Positions 1 through 11,479 of a stretch of DNA of 64,000 bases are shown here, in pieces. Position 1 is the first letter of the stretch. Each line of letters begins with the position of its first letter. Below the pieces are notes generated by a model that saw only the letters and a program-made list of their open reading frames with translations, was not told the DNA's origin and made no database searches. This DNA is from Nothopassalora personata. Taxonomy: Eukaryota; Ascomycota; Dothideomycetes; Mycosphaerellales; Mycosphaerellaceae. Position numbers and translations under genes: made by a program. Where the stretch lies: NCBI GenBank assembly GCA_033816765.1, contig CM066293.1:1550001-1614000 (forward strand). Direction: 5' to 3'.

Positions 1-1
1 C

Positions 2-463
2 TACCTGCTGCCGGAGGGAGTCAAGGCCAAGTTCATCCGAAGTGAGTTCCACGCTCTACTGCCAGGCGAGTTTTCCGAAGCTGGTAGGGGCTTTGGCCTC
101 TTTCCGGGTACACATCTGAAACCAGCTGGCATGAATGACGAGAACCTGGAGGACATCACCAAGTACACTGATGTGAGCGACTGCAGGTTCATTGTGGACT
201 CACACTTGCCAAGCACGGAAGTCACAGCCCTGGAGCCAAGCTACATCCATGATGTCGAGCATTGGGAGAAGGTGAAGTGCTTACCATACCTGGACGCCGC
301 TTCGACGGGCATTATTGGACGTCTAGGTTGGGTTCCCGACCTCCCTTTGCTGCCATCCAAAGTGAGACGAGTCTGGGGCGACTATTGCTTGTTGAAGCGT
401 AAGACCTCACCCCGACAACCGCCAGGTCGAGCTGCGGTACCGAACAAGGAGACACTTCTGTAA
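2..463 (+). CDS. Partial hypothetical protein, C-terminal part, cut by the left window edge
   Basis: An open frame runs from the first bases of the window to a TAA at 461-463 and encodes about 153 residues. The first in-window ATG is at 131, but the frame is open upstream of it with plausible protein sequence, so the real start is probably outside the window. The chain is hydrophilic, has no obvious membrane segment, and ends in a basic, proline-rich tail. I do not recognise the family. It could be the last exon of a larger gene or a relic. The coding call rests only on the open frame. Confidence 0.35.
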   Translation, partial: YLLPEGVKAKFIRSEFHALLPGEFSEAGRGFGLFPGTHLKPAGMNDENLEDITKYTDVSDCRFIVDSHLPSTEVTALEPSYIHDVEHWEKVKCLPYLDAASTGIIGRLGWVPDLPLLPSKVRRVWGDYCLLKRKTSPRQPPGRAAVPNKETLL

Positions 464-794
464 TAATCGACAATTGCATGACAGTATCAACGTGATCAAG
501 TGCTCTTTCTTGCCCGAAGTCGCATCGTATTGCTATCTGAAACTCCCCCGGACCGGGCAACGAGAGGACCCACAGCACACGCGCTGATCAGTCAACGTCA
601 GAACGTTTTGAAGGGTATATCGGCTTATCGCTGTGCATACTTGGCCTCGTGCCACAACAGTCGAGCCATAGGCAGAACGCGGAGGCTTTGTGGAGTCCCA
701 TTGCCTGCACACGATGTATCTGTAAACGTGCTACATCCATGATTCTGGACGCTCTTCCTCAGCAGGAGGTACTTCAAGGCTCTCGTCAGACAAC
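464..794. other. Intergenic, nothing recognised
   Basis: Spacer between the left-edge frame and the DUF3445 gene. Only short overlapping frames are present. It presumably carries the promoter of the downstream gene. Confidence 0.5.
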
Positions 795-2188
795 ATGGAA
801 GTATCGCAAGCGCAAGTCCAGTTCTATGCGCAACGGTTCAAGGACTTCGTTCCGAGGGTGACTGATGGTCTCTTCGGCATGACTTGGCTGCATGTGTATC
901 TTGCGCTTTCAGCAGCCACGACAGTATTCATTATTGTGCACCATCTGGCCCGCATCGTTGTTCCCAAGGCATGGCTGAAGACGAGGTCTGGCTCATTGGA
1001 TCCAGAGAAGCTTTCAAATGCTTCCAGGCATCCTGAAAGGCGGGCAAAATCTGCAGAGCGACCTCCAGGAAGTCAGTATCTCACCTCCCGAGCAATATCA
1101 TGCCGCTAAGCTTGTCATATATAGCATGGCCACCCAACGACTTCCGTCGGCCTCAGCCCCAAGCATACTCAGACTGGTCAGTCACAGAGACTGCCCCAAA
1201 ACCATATCGTCCCTTCCGCTACGGCCCATACCACATCACGATGGGCCTCCGAAACATGCACTGGGACGGATGGATCGAACTAGACAACCACTATCTTCGA
1301 TATCACGCCGACAAAGCCCATCGTATACATGAGCGCGGTCCCAAATGCAGCTACACCGATCCCTCACCTCGCGTCTTCGATGGCGCCGTAGAGCTTCTCG
1401 AAGAACTCGCCTTATACCTCCCGGAACGATACCCGAGCATCTTCGCCAAAACTCCCACTGGCATCACCAACACCCTTACGAACGAGCACTTCGACCTCCG
1501 CCCTGACCACCTCACCATGAACGGTATTCGAGAAGACCCCATGCAACTCTGCGCCCGCCTCATCCAAGACGACCTCGCCATCATGTTCGAGAAAGAAGAT
1601 GGTCAGTACTACCTCCTCGCCGGGAGTATTCTTCTTGCAGGTTTCTGGAGGCTTGAAGATAAGCTCGGCATGCCGTTGAGTGAGATCCACACCTCTGGCG
1701 ATGTCCCTGGCTACAAGGAAAAACTGGAGAAGGGAATGATGAACTTCTTCCGTCGCGCGCAGCCTGAGAAGCCAGTGCTGAGGAACAACTATTTCATTCA
1801 GGTTGACGACAACCTCGCGTGGTCACATAGCATCGGCGACGAGGACTCGAGCAGTGCGAGCTGGTCTACGGCGGAGAAGAATAAAGCTATCGAACACCAC
1901 TATTTCCGCTCTGAACGGCAGTCTCTGCGAAGACTTCCGAGAAGTGGTGGAGTGGTGTTCGCGATTCGGACCTACTATCATCCTATTACTGAGATCGCGC
2001 AAGAGAAAGGTGTGCCGGGGCGTTTGGCGAACGCGATTAGAAGCTGGGGTGAGGATGTGAGTAGGTATAAGGGTAGGGAGAGGTATGGGGATGTCCTTCT
2101 TGAGTACCTGGATCGGAAGCATGAGGAGCAGGTTGAGGCTGGGTTGGATGTGGAAAAAGTGGAGGAGGGGAGGGGGTATCCGTTTTAA
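795..2188 (+). CDS. Heme-dependent oxidative N-demethylase-like protein (DUF3445 family), membrane anchored
   Basis: Two exons, 795-1071 and 1125-2188, joined over a 53-nt intron (donor GTCAGT, acceptor ATATAG, branch-like GCTAAGC) that keeps the frame; 446 residues. Near residues 28-60 there is one hydrophobic segment (around TWLHVYLALSAATTVFIIVH) that looks like an N-terminal membrane anchor. The rest matches the fungal DUF3445/HDOD pattern. The block ERQSLRRLPRSGGVVFAIRT is the typical conserved core, and the GLRNMHWDGWIELD segment is typical of the N-terminal half. Known members oxidatively demethylate amines using heme; the substrate of this fungal branch is unknown to me. The residues just before the intron are poorly conserved-looking, so the 5' splice choice is less certain than the second exon. 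Confidence 0.8.
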
Positions 2189-2248
2189 GGCGGCATTGAG
2201 TTGAACGCTTCGAAGAGTGCGCACTTTTCGCAACTACGACCCGATCAC

Positions 2249-3034
2249 ATGCCGACACATGACCCACAGCTTCACCTGCAGCACGCGTCAACCTTTCCCG
2301 CACCGTCAGAACAGATCGGTGCCCCGAATCGTGCTTTCCTTTCCTTCTTCCACCACCTGACTCACACAAGACCACGCAGAAGACTTTTCACATCACCGCT
2401 TGCTACAGCGAGCATCACCACGGCAACCGCACCCTTCAACCAAATCACATGCGCCGGAGCGACCACGAAGTTTGACTACCTCCTCTTTCAATTTGTCATC
2501 TTCGTCACCGCCATCCTGCATGGATTGGGCTACGCCCTCATCTCGATGCGTACTGCAAGTCTATCGTACACACTCTCACTAATGAACTCACGTACACCTC
2601 GAGTCACACTAAAATCTTCCTGTCCATATACCATCCGCCTCGCCTTCCCGCCCGCCATTGCCGCACTCGGCATTGCCGTCATTCTTCTCATACGCTGCAT
2701 GCTCCACTCCAAGCACGAGCGGAAGACTCTGGCTTGCTATCTCGTTGCTATGGGAATTTTCATGTTTCAGGTCTTGTTCTTGCTGTATCTCCACGCCATC
2801 ATCGATTTGAGCCGCATGGAGGGTTTCTCGCGTGCGGTCTTGTTCGGGATGAGTGCTGTGGTGATGTTGGGGGTTGGGGTTCTAGAGGTCGAAGTTGGGC
2901 TACAGATTGAGAAGATACATGGGTTTGTGTTCGGCCGCGATATGGAGGCTGTGAAGGAGCAGGTCGAGACGGAGGGCGTTGAGGGTGCAAGAGAGGTTGA
3001 GGTGGTCCAGAGAGGGAAGGGGAGGATGGGTTGA
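2249..3034 (+). CDS. Small multi-span membrane protein, paralogue A
   Basis: Single open frame of about 261 residues from the first in-frame ATG at 2249 to TGA. The hydrophobicity suggests four membrane spans: around FDYLLFQFVIFVTAI, around IAALGIAVILLI, around YLVAMGIFMFQVLFLLYL, and around VLFGMSAVVMLGVGVL. The tail is charged and rich in Glu and Val. Residues before about 80 look like low-complexity or untranslated sequence, so the true start may be later. It shares a layout with the next two genes: a loop with H..E, then FQ-x2-F-x2-YL in the third span, then a last span of small residues. No known family recognised. It lies only 60 bp after the DUF3445 gene. Confidence 0.5.
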   Translation: MPTHDPQLHLQHASTFPAPSEQIGAPNRAFLSFFHHLTHTRPRRRLFTSPLATASITTATAPFNQITCAGATTKFDYLLFQFVIFVTAILHGLGYALISMRTASLSYTLSLMNSRTPRVTLKSSCPYTIRLAFPPAIAALGIAVILLIRCMLHSKHERKTLACYLVAMGIFMFQVLFLLYLHAIIDLSRMEGFSRAVLFGMSAVVMLGVGVLEVEVGLQIEKIHGFVFGRDMEAVKEQVETEGVEGAREVEVVQRGKGRMG

Positions 3035-3287
3035 AACAGACGCTTGCTCTGAGGACATGGAAGTCATGTTACTATTGACCTTTCAGGCAAGCAGTACTGG
3101 GTAAGCATCCCGACGTTCTCGCCTTACCTGCTGGTCCTCAGATTCCCTCATCATCTTCGGACTTGCTCTTTCTCTCGACTTTTCCTCATTCCACAATATC
3201 GAGAAGCACATAACGAGCATCGTCAGCACCTCGGAAAACACCAACTTTCGCACATCCAGTGCAGGTATCCTTTACACCATCAGCACA

Positions 3288-3828
3288 ATGTCGCACCTCA
3301 GCCCAACCGTCGCAACCACGATGATCACAACGACATCCACCGCAGCACCGACATCTCCTGCAGCGATCACGACCCCGGCGAACTTCTTCCACCAACTCTT
3401 CGCATTTGTCGGGGACCTGCTTCGCGTAATCGGCTATCTCCTGGCTGGGGGCACTCATTCTCTCGCTCTCCTTTGTTATTGGCGGTGGCGGCTACCTCCT
3501 CTGCTACTCGACGATGAGGCACGAATCTGAGAGTCACGGACACAAATCAGAACAAGGGTTCATCACGGCCGCTTTCGGCACGGTGGCGTTTCAGTTCATC
3601 TTTTTCTGCTATCTTGGCTATACCGACGAGCGTGATGCGTTCCAGACTTGGACGAGTATAAGGTTGCTGGGTTTGAGTACAGTCGGGATACTGGTAGTGT
3701 GGGCATTGATTGTTGTGGTTTTGTGGGTCGGAATGGGGGCCGCGAAGGTGTATAGGGCTATGAGAAGGAAGGGGGAAGTTGCAGGTGAGGATGGAGAGGC
3801 TGAGGTGAGGATGGAGATGCTGAGGTGA
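3288..3828 (+). CDS. Small multi-span membrane protein, paralogue B, broken by a one-base frameshift
   Basis: Translation from ATG 3288 gives a Thr/Ala-rich start and then a hydrophobic span, and leaves frame at a run of five G (3447-3451). Reading with one G fewer continues as hydrophobic sequence into the frame that carries the loop around STMRHESESHGHKSEQG, then FQFIFFCYLGY, then a last span around GILVVWALIVVVLW, ending at TGA 3826-3828. Corrected length is about 179 residues. No splice pair explains the shift. It is either a sequencing or assembly indel in the homopolymer or a real recent pseudogene. It resembles its neighbours at 2249-3034 and 4082-4546. Confidence 0.5.
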
Positions 3829-4081
3829 GAGATGGTGCGGCTGAAGACGCTGCCTAGAGCCGATGGAAGAGATGTTCAAGCGTACATCTACGATAGGTGC
3901 GTACCGAATAGCTCAAAGCCTCGTCGACTGACACATACGTCGGCCAGATTCCCATACCGGCGCCAATCTTGGAACGTTATTAATCAATTCTTTTGAGTAG
4001 ACAAAGACCTTTCTGCTGTGCCCGTGCTTCCTCTTGCAAGAGCACGCACACCAGCCTAAATTTGCCATCAATCATGCTGCT

Positions 4082-4546
4082 CTATACTTTCTCTCCCGCG
4101 CTTTCAGCCTCAGCCTCCCGAACCACACTCTTTCGGCCACTTTTCCGGCAGACAGCCGTCAAAATCTGACAGATGCCCGCAACGACGAGCACCAAAACGA
4201 GCACCACCCCCAAACTTGCCATCACTGCAACAATGCTATAACCCAGCGTCTCCAAGTCCCTCAATTCCTCCGCGACACTGGCGAGGTAGATCAAGAAAGC
4301 GAGCTGAAAGACTCCAGTCGGCCAGAAACCCGCCCAGAACGCGCGAGGAGGGTCGCCTTTCTGCCAGCTCTTGCCCTCCGGACACCTGTCCTTGTCTTGT
4401 TACCTGGTATCTCTGGCTGTCAGTTGGGTTCGTTAAGATATCGCCGCCACCTGAGTCCTGGATGGCGCTGACACTTCTGCGAGCATGGTGCGAAGCGTCG
4501 ATGGCTTGGGCGCGTCAAGGCTCTGGGAGTACTGCAGTCTCTGCAT
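4082..4546 (-). CDS. Small multi-span membrane protein, paralogue C (exon structure uncertain)
   Basis: On the minus strand a frame running from about 4400 down to the stop at 4082 encodes a soluble loop, then FQLAFLIYLASVAEEL, then a long hydrophobic span around ASLGVVLVLVLVVAGI and a basic-acidic tail. This matches the last two spans of paralogues A and B. A candidate first exon starts with ATG at 4546-4544 (start MQRLQYSQ) and must be joined by an intron near 4390-4450. Several donor and acceptor choices exist and I could not settle one. Family unknown. Confidence is for a gene being here, not for the exact model. Confidence 0.4.
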
Positions 4547-4970
4547 TGCTTCCTCAAGCTTCTTCAGCTTCTAGCCTTGCGTATGGCGCTCAAGTAAAAA
4601 GACACTTCCCAAAGCCGCAAGCGGGTCTCTACCGGGAGAAGTGAAAAAAAGAGACTGTCGCGTACCTACCTACCTCCACGCAGGTTCTCGCCTTCTTCGT
4701 CGTGATGAGACTCTTCCTTTTGGGCAAGATTTTGAAATTTCCATGTCTGACCAAGAGATTACGCCAAGAGGTAGTTACAATTATACACGATATACCATCC
4801 CGCTCAAAACACAAATAGCCGTTGACCAACACATTCACACTCCGTCGGGAAGTAGTGATAAAAAACCTTCACCATAAAACTCCTTTTCTGTACAACGCAA
4901 ATGCTGCCGATATCTTCTATGCAAGCACAAACAGGGAACGCCGTGCGCTAAATGTCGCTATCAAGTATCT

Positions 4971-7243
4971 TTAAAACGCTCTTCCAAACTGTAGGTCCGG
5001 TAATCGCGGTTGCCGCGACTCGACTGAGGGACTTCTGCTGTGGAGACTCCTCTCCTCGTCGTGATGTGAGAAGGGCGCTGCGGCCGGCATGAGAGCTTCG
5101 TCGTCTCTGTATCGTCCAGCGGGTGAGGCGTCCCGCTCCTGCACGGGGTTGTAGCGACCTCGTGCGTCTGCGAAGGGGGAGGCGGAGACGAGAGGTGCTT
5201 TGTATGAAGTGTCTGGGAATTTCTGGACCATGGGATCCATGAGAAGGCTATTCCGTGCATGAAGGGGCGTGAGGTTATCCAGATCGCGTTCCAGCCTCTC
5301 CTGCTCCTTGCGCTTCTTTCTGTGAGGGTTCTCTTTCACGCAGGTGATAATCGCGTTGATGGCGATCAAGACGGCGAGAATGCCGGTCAAAGAAGCTTGC
5401 ACCGCGATCAGAACCACTCCAGTGACCGTCTTTGTGGTTTGCGAAATGCCAAGTTCCTCGACAAAGATCAACACCATGACGACCGATGCGACACGGACGA
5501 TCTGAATGACGATGTTGATCCATTTTCCAGATCGGCGCTGCCAGGGCCGTGCCCAGAGCAGGAGGCAAAGCATGAGAGCCTCCACGATGAGCTGTCCAGA
5601 CACCTGGATGAGACCATGTCCATTTGCGCCAGCGATGATGGCTCCTCGCGCAAACATGTAGATGATGGTAGGAATGAAGATCCACCAGTAGCTCTTCTTG
5701 TAGTTATCGTAAAAGAGCGAGTACTTGATCCACGTATCCTTGTCATCGTAGAGTTTGTCCGTCGTGCCTTCCATCTTCTTCGCAGCACGGGCTTTGCTCC
5801 AAATCTTCCACGTGAAGCCAGCCAAAACCGCCGTGAAGATGGCGAAAGTGACACCAGCAAGTACCTGAGCAGCCCAAGAATCTCCGTTCGACCATTGGTA
5901 GACACACCACAAAGTCCAGACGCCGTACAGCAGCAGCATCAAGTTCGTGATAGCTTTCGCCATGCGCCACCAGTATCGCTTGCGCCAGGACTCCATAGCT
6001 GGGGAGAGCTTGCCGAACTGGGCCCATGCTTCGAGGATGGCTTTGAAAAGCAGAATGAGAACGATGATGCCTGCAACCGCGATCGCCCATACCAAGAGAA
6101 TGGTCATGAAAGTGTTCGAGCTGGGGATTGACAGCTGTTCGGCGAAGGCGCGCAATCCGGAAACGAAGCGCTGGTCCTTGCTATCGGCAGATGAACCATG
6201 ACTCGTCGTCGAGCCGTCACCTACATCCTGCGAGGTGCCGTTGACGTCGACCGTCGCTCCGTCTCGAGCGAAGAGAAGGCTCGTAGCCGCACTCAGCGCC
6301 CTCCTGCTGACACTCGAATTCGTTCCATCGTTGTAGACCAGGGTAACATTATTCTTGAGGTACTCGTAGCTGTTTTTGGTCGTGTTGCCGCCTGTCTTGG
6401 CTCGGAAGTTATCAATCGCTGTCTGCAGCGCACCCCACTGAACCAGACCGCAGGAGAAGCCGAAGTTGGTAGTGAATGACTGGTACACTTTCGGATACTG
6501 CACACTCAACATGCCGTTGGTCGCCATCGATTGGAACCAACCAATGACCTCGCCAAAGGTTGGCGATGGTGTTGTTGCGCCCGCTCCTCCTCCCGATGCA
6601 ATCGCGCCAATAGCTGACATGGCCAAAGCTGCAGCCGCCATACCAGCGGCCGCATATTGTGCTGCCGGCAGGTTGATTGTGTGTCCATTCCCTACGCTTG
6701 ACTGTATACAGCCCAGCTCGGCTCCTGAATCGGCGCTCGTTACTTGCAGTTTGACAAGTCCATCGAGGTCGGGCACTTGGAACGCTATCGAAGGGATCTT
6801 GCTCGCGTATTCTTCGGGGACTGTCTGCACGCCTTGCGATGCGAACGTACCAGCAGGTACTGCGACTCTGTCAGCGGCCCATACTCGTCTTTAAAGGGAA
6901 CATCCTGATACGTACTTGGACACATCTGCTCCATGGCACCCTCGCTTATGCCTGTGCTATTGTCACATGGGTTGAACTCTTTGGTATAGATCTCTCGTCC
7001 ATATGCGGTAACGACCAGGTTCAATAGAACCTTCTGACTCTCCGCACTTGAGCCGGCCACGTCGAATGTGATGTGCCTGTTGGATCGGTCATACTGCACA
7101 TCGAGTGTTTTCACTGTGATGTCAGGGTCCGAAACACATGTCGAGACTCCCTTGGTGCTAAGGATATCGCCTGCCAATACGCTGACCGGCAGCGCAGCAG
7201 CAGCAAGTATAAAGGGAACAACATATGGTCGGAAAGACGGCAT
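4971..7243 (-). CDS. TRP-like ion channel of the flavin carrier (FLC) family
   Basis: Two exons on the minus strand, 7243-6916 and 6859-4971, with a 56-nt intron (donor GTACGT, acceptor CGCAG) that restores the frame at ..MCP-I-PAGTF..; 738 residues. Residues 1-22 are a signal peptide. Residues about 23-190 form the lumenal ML-like lipid-binding domain with several cysteines and N-glycosylation sites. A cluster of about eight membrane spans follows (from about residue 325, for example around FMTILLVWAIAVAGIIVLIL), and then a cytosolic tail with a basic-acidic stretch and Arg/Ser-rich repeats. Yeast FLC proteins act in ER/cell-surface FAD transport, calcium homeostasis and wall maintenance. 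The start at 7243 is chosen because it opens directly on the signal peptide. Confidence 0.88.
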
Positions 7244-7643
7244 GGTCGCGTGAGATAGGCTTTCGCCTGCCGCCTGCCCCAGGCGTTGTTTCGTGGCCCT
7301 TCTCTTGCTCAGGATGATTACTGACTTGGTAATACAGGTCGAAGAACAAAAAGTGATGCTGTACAAGAGGTTCGGTGGATCGTTGCCTACACCCGGCTGT
7401 CACTGGTGGTGTTCTGGACGGCGTATCTCGAGCGTTTCGGTGTTTTCGTAATGGACTTGGCGAAGGAATACCCCTGTCGGAGTTCCACAAAGAAAAGAAC
7501 GGTAAGAATATGTGGTCGTGAAAGGGTAGAAGGGAAGATATTCAAACAATGGAGTGCGCAAAGGGAATCAACGAGAGGGGGTATCATCGAGACACGAGTA
7601 GACAGACGGTCTCAAAGGAAGATGCAACGCTAATGCAAATGGT

Positions 7644-7647
<4 letters not shown>

Positions 7648-7694
<47 letters not shown>
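7648..7694. repeat. (GA)n microsatellite
   Basis: About 23 uninterrupted GA dinucleotides upstream of the FLC gene. Confidence 0.95.
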
Positions 7695-7697
<3 letters not shown>

Positions 7698-7815
7698 CCA
7701 GAGGGTCGTCTGCTGCAATTGGTTGAGGGAGTGCTCGCGTCCACCGGTAGCACACCCAGAAGGAGTCTCTCAACTTGTCTAGAACCTTGTCACACTTGTC
7801 CGATGTTCTGCACTA

Positions 7816-7845
7816 CAGTACAGTACAGTACAGTACAGTACAGTA
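7816..7845. repeat. (CAGTA)6 pentanucleotide repeat
   Basis: Six perfect head-to-tail copies of CAGTA in the divergent intergenic region. Confidence 0.95.
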
Positions 7846-8300
7846 CAACATCAACTTCATCATCAGCCTGATTCTGATGAGGTGACTCCCTGATGCTCCC
7901 AAGGAGATGTGTATGTCCGTGTACATACAGATCCCGATCCCTCGTGGCCTAGTCGTACTAGTAGAACTAAGTACTACAGGTATATCACAGGCTTGTTTGA
8001 CTTGTTGCGACTACTCTGTAAGCAATATTCGACGAGGTCTCGCCTAATCATTAGTTTCCCGGCTGCTATACTTTAGTTAAATCGTCCCCGAAATCCCCGT
8101 GTGAGACACACATGTACCATCATCAGCCCACCCGCCGATCCAGATCCACCGCTGACTGGTGTGAATTCCGCCGCGCCCCCGCGTCATGCTGTTGCTTTAC
8201 CACCACGAGTTCTTGATATCATCATCGACCAAAGACATGTGTATCTGAGATCGAAGCTGCTACTTTTGTGACCAGAATATACATACACGGCTTGCCGAGA

Positions 8301-9318
8301 ATGGGCAGCCAACCGGCGATTCCCTGCGCCAATATGCAGCTTTGGGCCATTGCCGACATACATCTGAGCTGGAAAAGCAACCGCGAAGAATGGGCAAAGC
8401 TGGAGCATAAAGAGGACGACGGGCTCATCCTGGCTGGCGATGGTATGTGCATATGTGCGGTCGATAGTATGTAGTGACTGACAGGAAACAGTGGGCGAAT
8501 CGCTGGACCATCTGAAGGAAGCTTTTCGGAAAGCCACGAGAAGATTCAAACACGTGTTCTGGGTGCCTGGGAATCATGAGCTGTACACTTCCTCCTCATC
8601 AAGTATCAGCGACAAGGAGAAGAAGCTCAGGGGCGAGGCAAAGTATCGGGCGTGCATCAAGGTCGCTCGTCATTATGGTGTACTCACTCCGGAGGACGAC
8701 TACATGACCTGGCCTTACGAAGGTGCCGACGGAAGCCAAGAGCGTGCACTCATCTGTCCGATCTTCACACTCTATGACTACTCGTTCCGGCCCGAGCATG
8801 TGACGAGAGAAAAGGCGCTAGAGTGGGCGTCGGAGGAGGGCATCCTGGCAACGGACGAGCAGTTGCTGCATCCGGATCCTTACGCCACCCGGGATGCATG
8901 GTGTACCCGACTCGTGTCAGAGGCTGAAGCCAAACTGGAGAAGGCTGCGGCCACAGGACTTCCACTCGTCATCATCAACCACTGGCCACTACGAGAGGAT
9001 ACAGTCTTCATCCCAAGAGTGCCTCGCTTCAGCCTATGGTGTGGCACCAAGGAGACCAACGACTGGCATACTCGGTTCAACGCCAAGGTCATAGTGACTG
9101 GCCATCTGCATGTGAGGCGCACCGACTGGATCGATGGCGTGCGTTTCGAAGAGGTCAGCTTGGGCTATCCGCGTCAGTGGCAGGACGCGAAGAATGTCGG
9201 CAATGATGTGAACTCCATGCTGCGAGAAATCTTGCCGGGTCCAGCTCCTCCTCCGCCGGGACAAGTACCTGCTACCCTATTCAGACGACTTGGCTGGGGC
9301 GAGCCAATCTGCATGTAA
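8301..9318 (+). CDS. Calcineurin-like metallophosphoesterase
   Basis: Two exons, 8301-8442 and 8492-9318, joined over a 49-nt intron (GTATGT..ACAG, branch GACTGAC). The junction rebuilds the motif GDVGE. About 322 residues. The full set of metal-binding motifs is visible: D-I-H (residues 19-21), GD at the exon junction, GNHE soon after, NHWPL in the second half and GHLH near the C-terminus. These ligate a dinuclear metal centre. No signal peptide, so probably cytosolic. The substrate cannot be told from sequence. An alternative start at ATG 8334 would remove 11 poorly conserved residues and leave all motifs. Confidence 0.85.
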
Positions 9319-9407
9319 TCATGTACCCTACAGAACGGACGTCCTCCAACCTTACTCTCGCCAAGGCCGAACATGGGTGGTCTGTAGCCACGCACGCGCG
9401 TGAGCGA

Positions 9408-10518
9408 TCATGGGAGCGCCCTTGACGAGTATTGTGTCGTGTTTACATCGCGCCCGTACGCCCAGTTTTGCGCAATAAACGCACCTCGACGAAGGGCTGG
9501 AACCCATACAGAGCAGAGCCACCCTTCGGTGGTTCCAATGCGACGGAACTCCAGCGACTCCAAGTCCACTTTAGGATCAAGCACTTCGCGAATTGGTCTC
9601 TGCCAGTCAAGATCGGTAAAGTCCAAGCCGGTCAGTCGCAAGTTCCGCAATGAAGCTTGGTGTGCTACCGTGGAACTCCCTGGGTCCGAGTCACGGCATA
9701 AGGAACCCTTGAAAAGCGACATTGCGCAGCTTTGGCAGTCTTTTGTCGCTAAGCATTGAGTGCCGCGTATGTACCGGCCGCACCCTTTTTAAACAGACTA
9801 TGTTCGACGTCCAACCGAAGGTATTCCAGGATTGGCATTCCGGCCAACATTTTGGCTATTGTGAAAGAGCTCGCTCCAGGATTTCAGCTGAACTCACGGG
9901 TGTGGACCTCAAGTTGAAGGCTGGTCAGCGCCATGAGCATACTATCGGCGTCTGGAATCAGGCGCGCCAAGGCTCCCGACCCGACTCTTTCAAAGTCGGC
10001 AGGAAGCGGTGGCTTTCGAGCTTCCTCTCGATAGATCTCAATCCTATCGAGCTTCACCAGCTTCTGGAAAACAGCGTTAGAAACTCAAGGTGTCTCCACC
10101 ATGCTTCAGAAAAGCGTTCCGTCGTTCGAGGACCTCGGAGTGTGCTCGCTCAGCCTCTGCTCTCAGGCGCTTCATCTCCCTGGCCTCAAGGAGCCTTTCT
10201 CCATGCTCCACACCTGACGCCCTCACTTTGCCTGTGCTGACCGGAATGCCGCCTCGCTGAAGAGGTATGCGTAATGCGGCATCAACCTCAGAGTCCGGAC
10301 CACGCTCAAGAATCCACCATGCTGGCTGATCACCAGAAGCCTGTTCTGGCCTCCTTCATCGGTATCTACATTGAGCTCGCTGAAATAGAGCCGTGCGAAG
10401 TCATCTAGAGTCTTGGCAAGATCGTTCTGCAGACCAAGCGCAAGTTTTTTTCTGGAGAGTCTGTGTCGAGGCAATCGCAAATAGTGGTCAACAGCTCGAC
10501 TGGCAAGCGCAGCAACAT
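9408..10518 (-). pseudogene. Relic of an F-box/leucine-rich-type gene
   Basis: An ATG at 10518-10516 opens a clear F-box start (LRLPVELLTTICDCLD, then NLRLVCRTI). The frame then shifts by one base near 10430-10450 into a second frame (DDFARLYFSELNVDTDEGG) and shifts again near 10222 into a frame with a charged helix (EAREMKRLRAEAERAH). A candidate intron ends at a TTCCAG acceptor near 10060. After it, LRR-like text continues to an in-frame TGA (after EVHTREFS), and a last piece is open at 9722-9408. The repeated frame changes and stop indicate a decayed gene, though introns may explain one of them. Confidence 0.45.
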
Positions 10519-11479
10519 TGGCTCATTTATTGCTGAGGTGCGAAAGTTGCGAAACTCTGTAGTGAGGTGTTGTTGTAGCAGCAGAACTACGAAAATTCTT
10601 GCCCACTAAGCTGAAAGATTTGTCTCAGAGAGTCTCGAAACACTGCGCCGATGCGCAGGAGGAGACAGGTCAGAATACGTGCACAATGCAGTAGGCTCTA
10701 GCGCATTCCGCTGGACTCGTCTCTGTTGCAAGCTAACAATTCAGCATGGCTTCACACCGTCTGCCCAGAACTGCCACAGAAGTGACAACTAGTCTATTGT
10801 CCTTCCCCGAAACCAGGCACCCAGTATCCCCAGATGCAGAACAAGCTCGAACGTACTTTGAATCAAGACGTCGAGCCTCATGTCGTCACCGGCAACTGTG
10901 TCGAGGACATCACCCCGTTCTTAGGTCCATATCGTGACAGACTGGCACAAATCTTTGGAGCACCCTCCGGTCCAATATAGCGAATTCTCAGCGTAAGTCG
11001 CTCCAGCATGCGTAGCGTCGAATTTGCCTATGCCGGGAATACCACTTAGAATGGGCTTACCGCTGAGCGTCCAGTCTTCGAGTTTCGCAATATCAGGGCG
11101 AGACTCCAATAGAGAGCCTCAGTGTCAGGAGTGTCCTCTGGTAGACCCGAGATATTCTGCGGGAGATCGAATTGACTTCTGCAGCAGCTGCGAGGCCCGG
11201 CTTAAGCCTCTATTGCTTTAGAATGCTGACGCACCGATACTGTCTCCAGACTGTCCGGTCTGCAAGTCGCGGATGGCGGAAGAGCTCAATCAAGGCTTCG
11301 AGCACTATTGCCAGTGCTCGATTGGTTTTACCACAGAAGGAAGGATGGCGTTGTCTGATGAGGATCTGTTCAGTGCAGTCGCTAAGCCGCTCTGGTCGAC
11401 CTTGTGCGTTGATGGTTGACGGTAATGTCAATTCCATGCACACAGAGAATGATATTTTATGTACAATCATCAAGCACAG
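10519..11479. other. Gene-poor stretch, possible decayed fragments
   Basis: Only short frames, none with a recognised motif. Some minus-strand pieces (10921-11109 and 11210-11473) have protein-like composition and may be further relics of orphan genes. I could not assign them. Confidence 0.4.

Larger units (their letters stand above)
7244..8300. other. Intergenic region between divergent FLC and metallophosphoesterase genes
   Basis: About 1 kb shared upstream region of two divergently transcribed genes. It contains two simple repeats (listed separately) and no convincing gene. Confidence 0.6.

Noticed and set aside
2..463. Assigning the left-edge frame to a named enzyme family
   Set aside because: No motif strong enough; only a partial sequence is available.
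4034..4644. Overlapping plus-strand ORFs as genes
   Set aside because: The minus strand carries hydrophobic spans matching paralogues A and B. The plus frames are Ser/Pro-rich without motifs.
5259..6131. Long plus-strand ORF (290 codons)
   Set aside because: Lies antisense within the FLC channel exon, whose membrane-domain protein sequence is clear.
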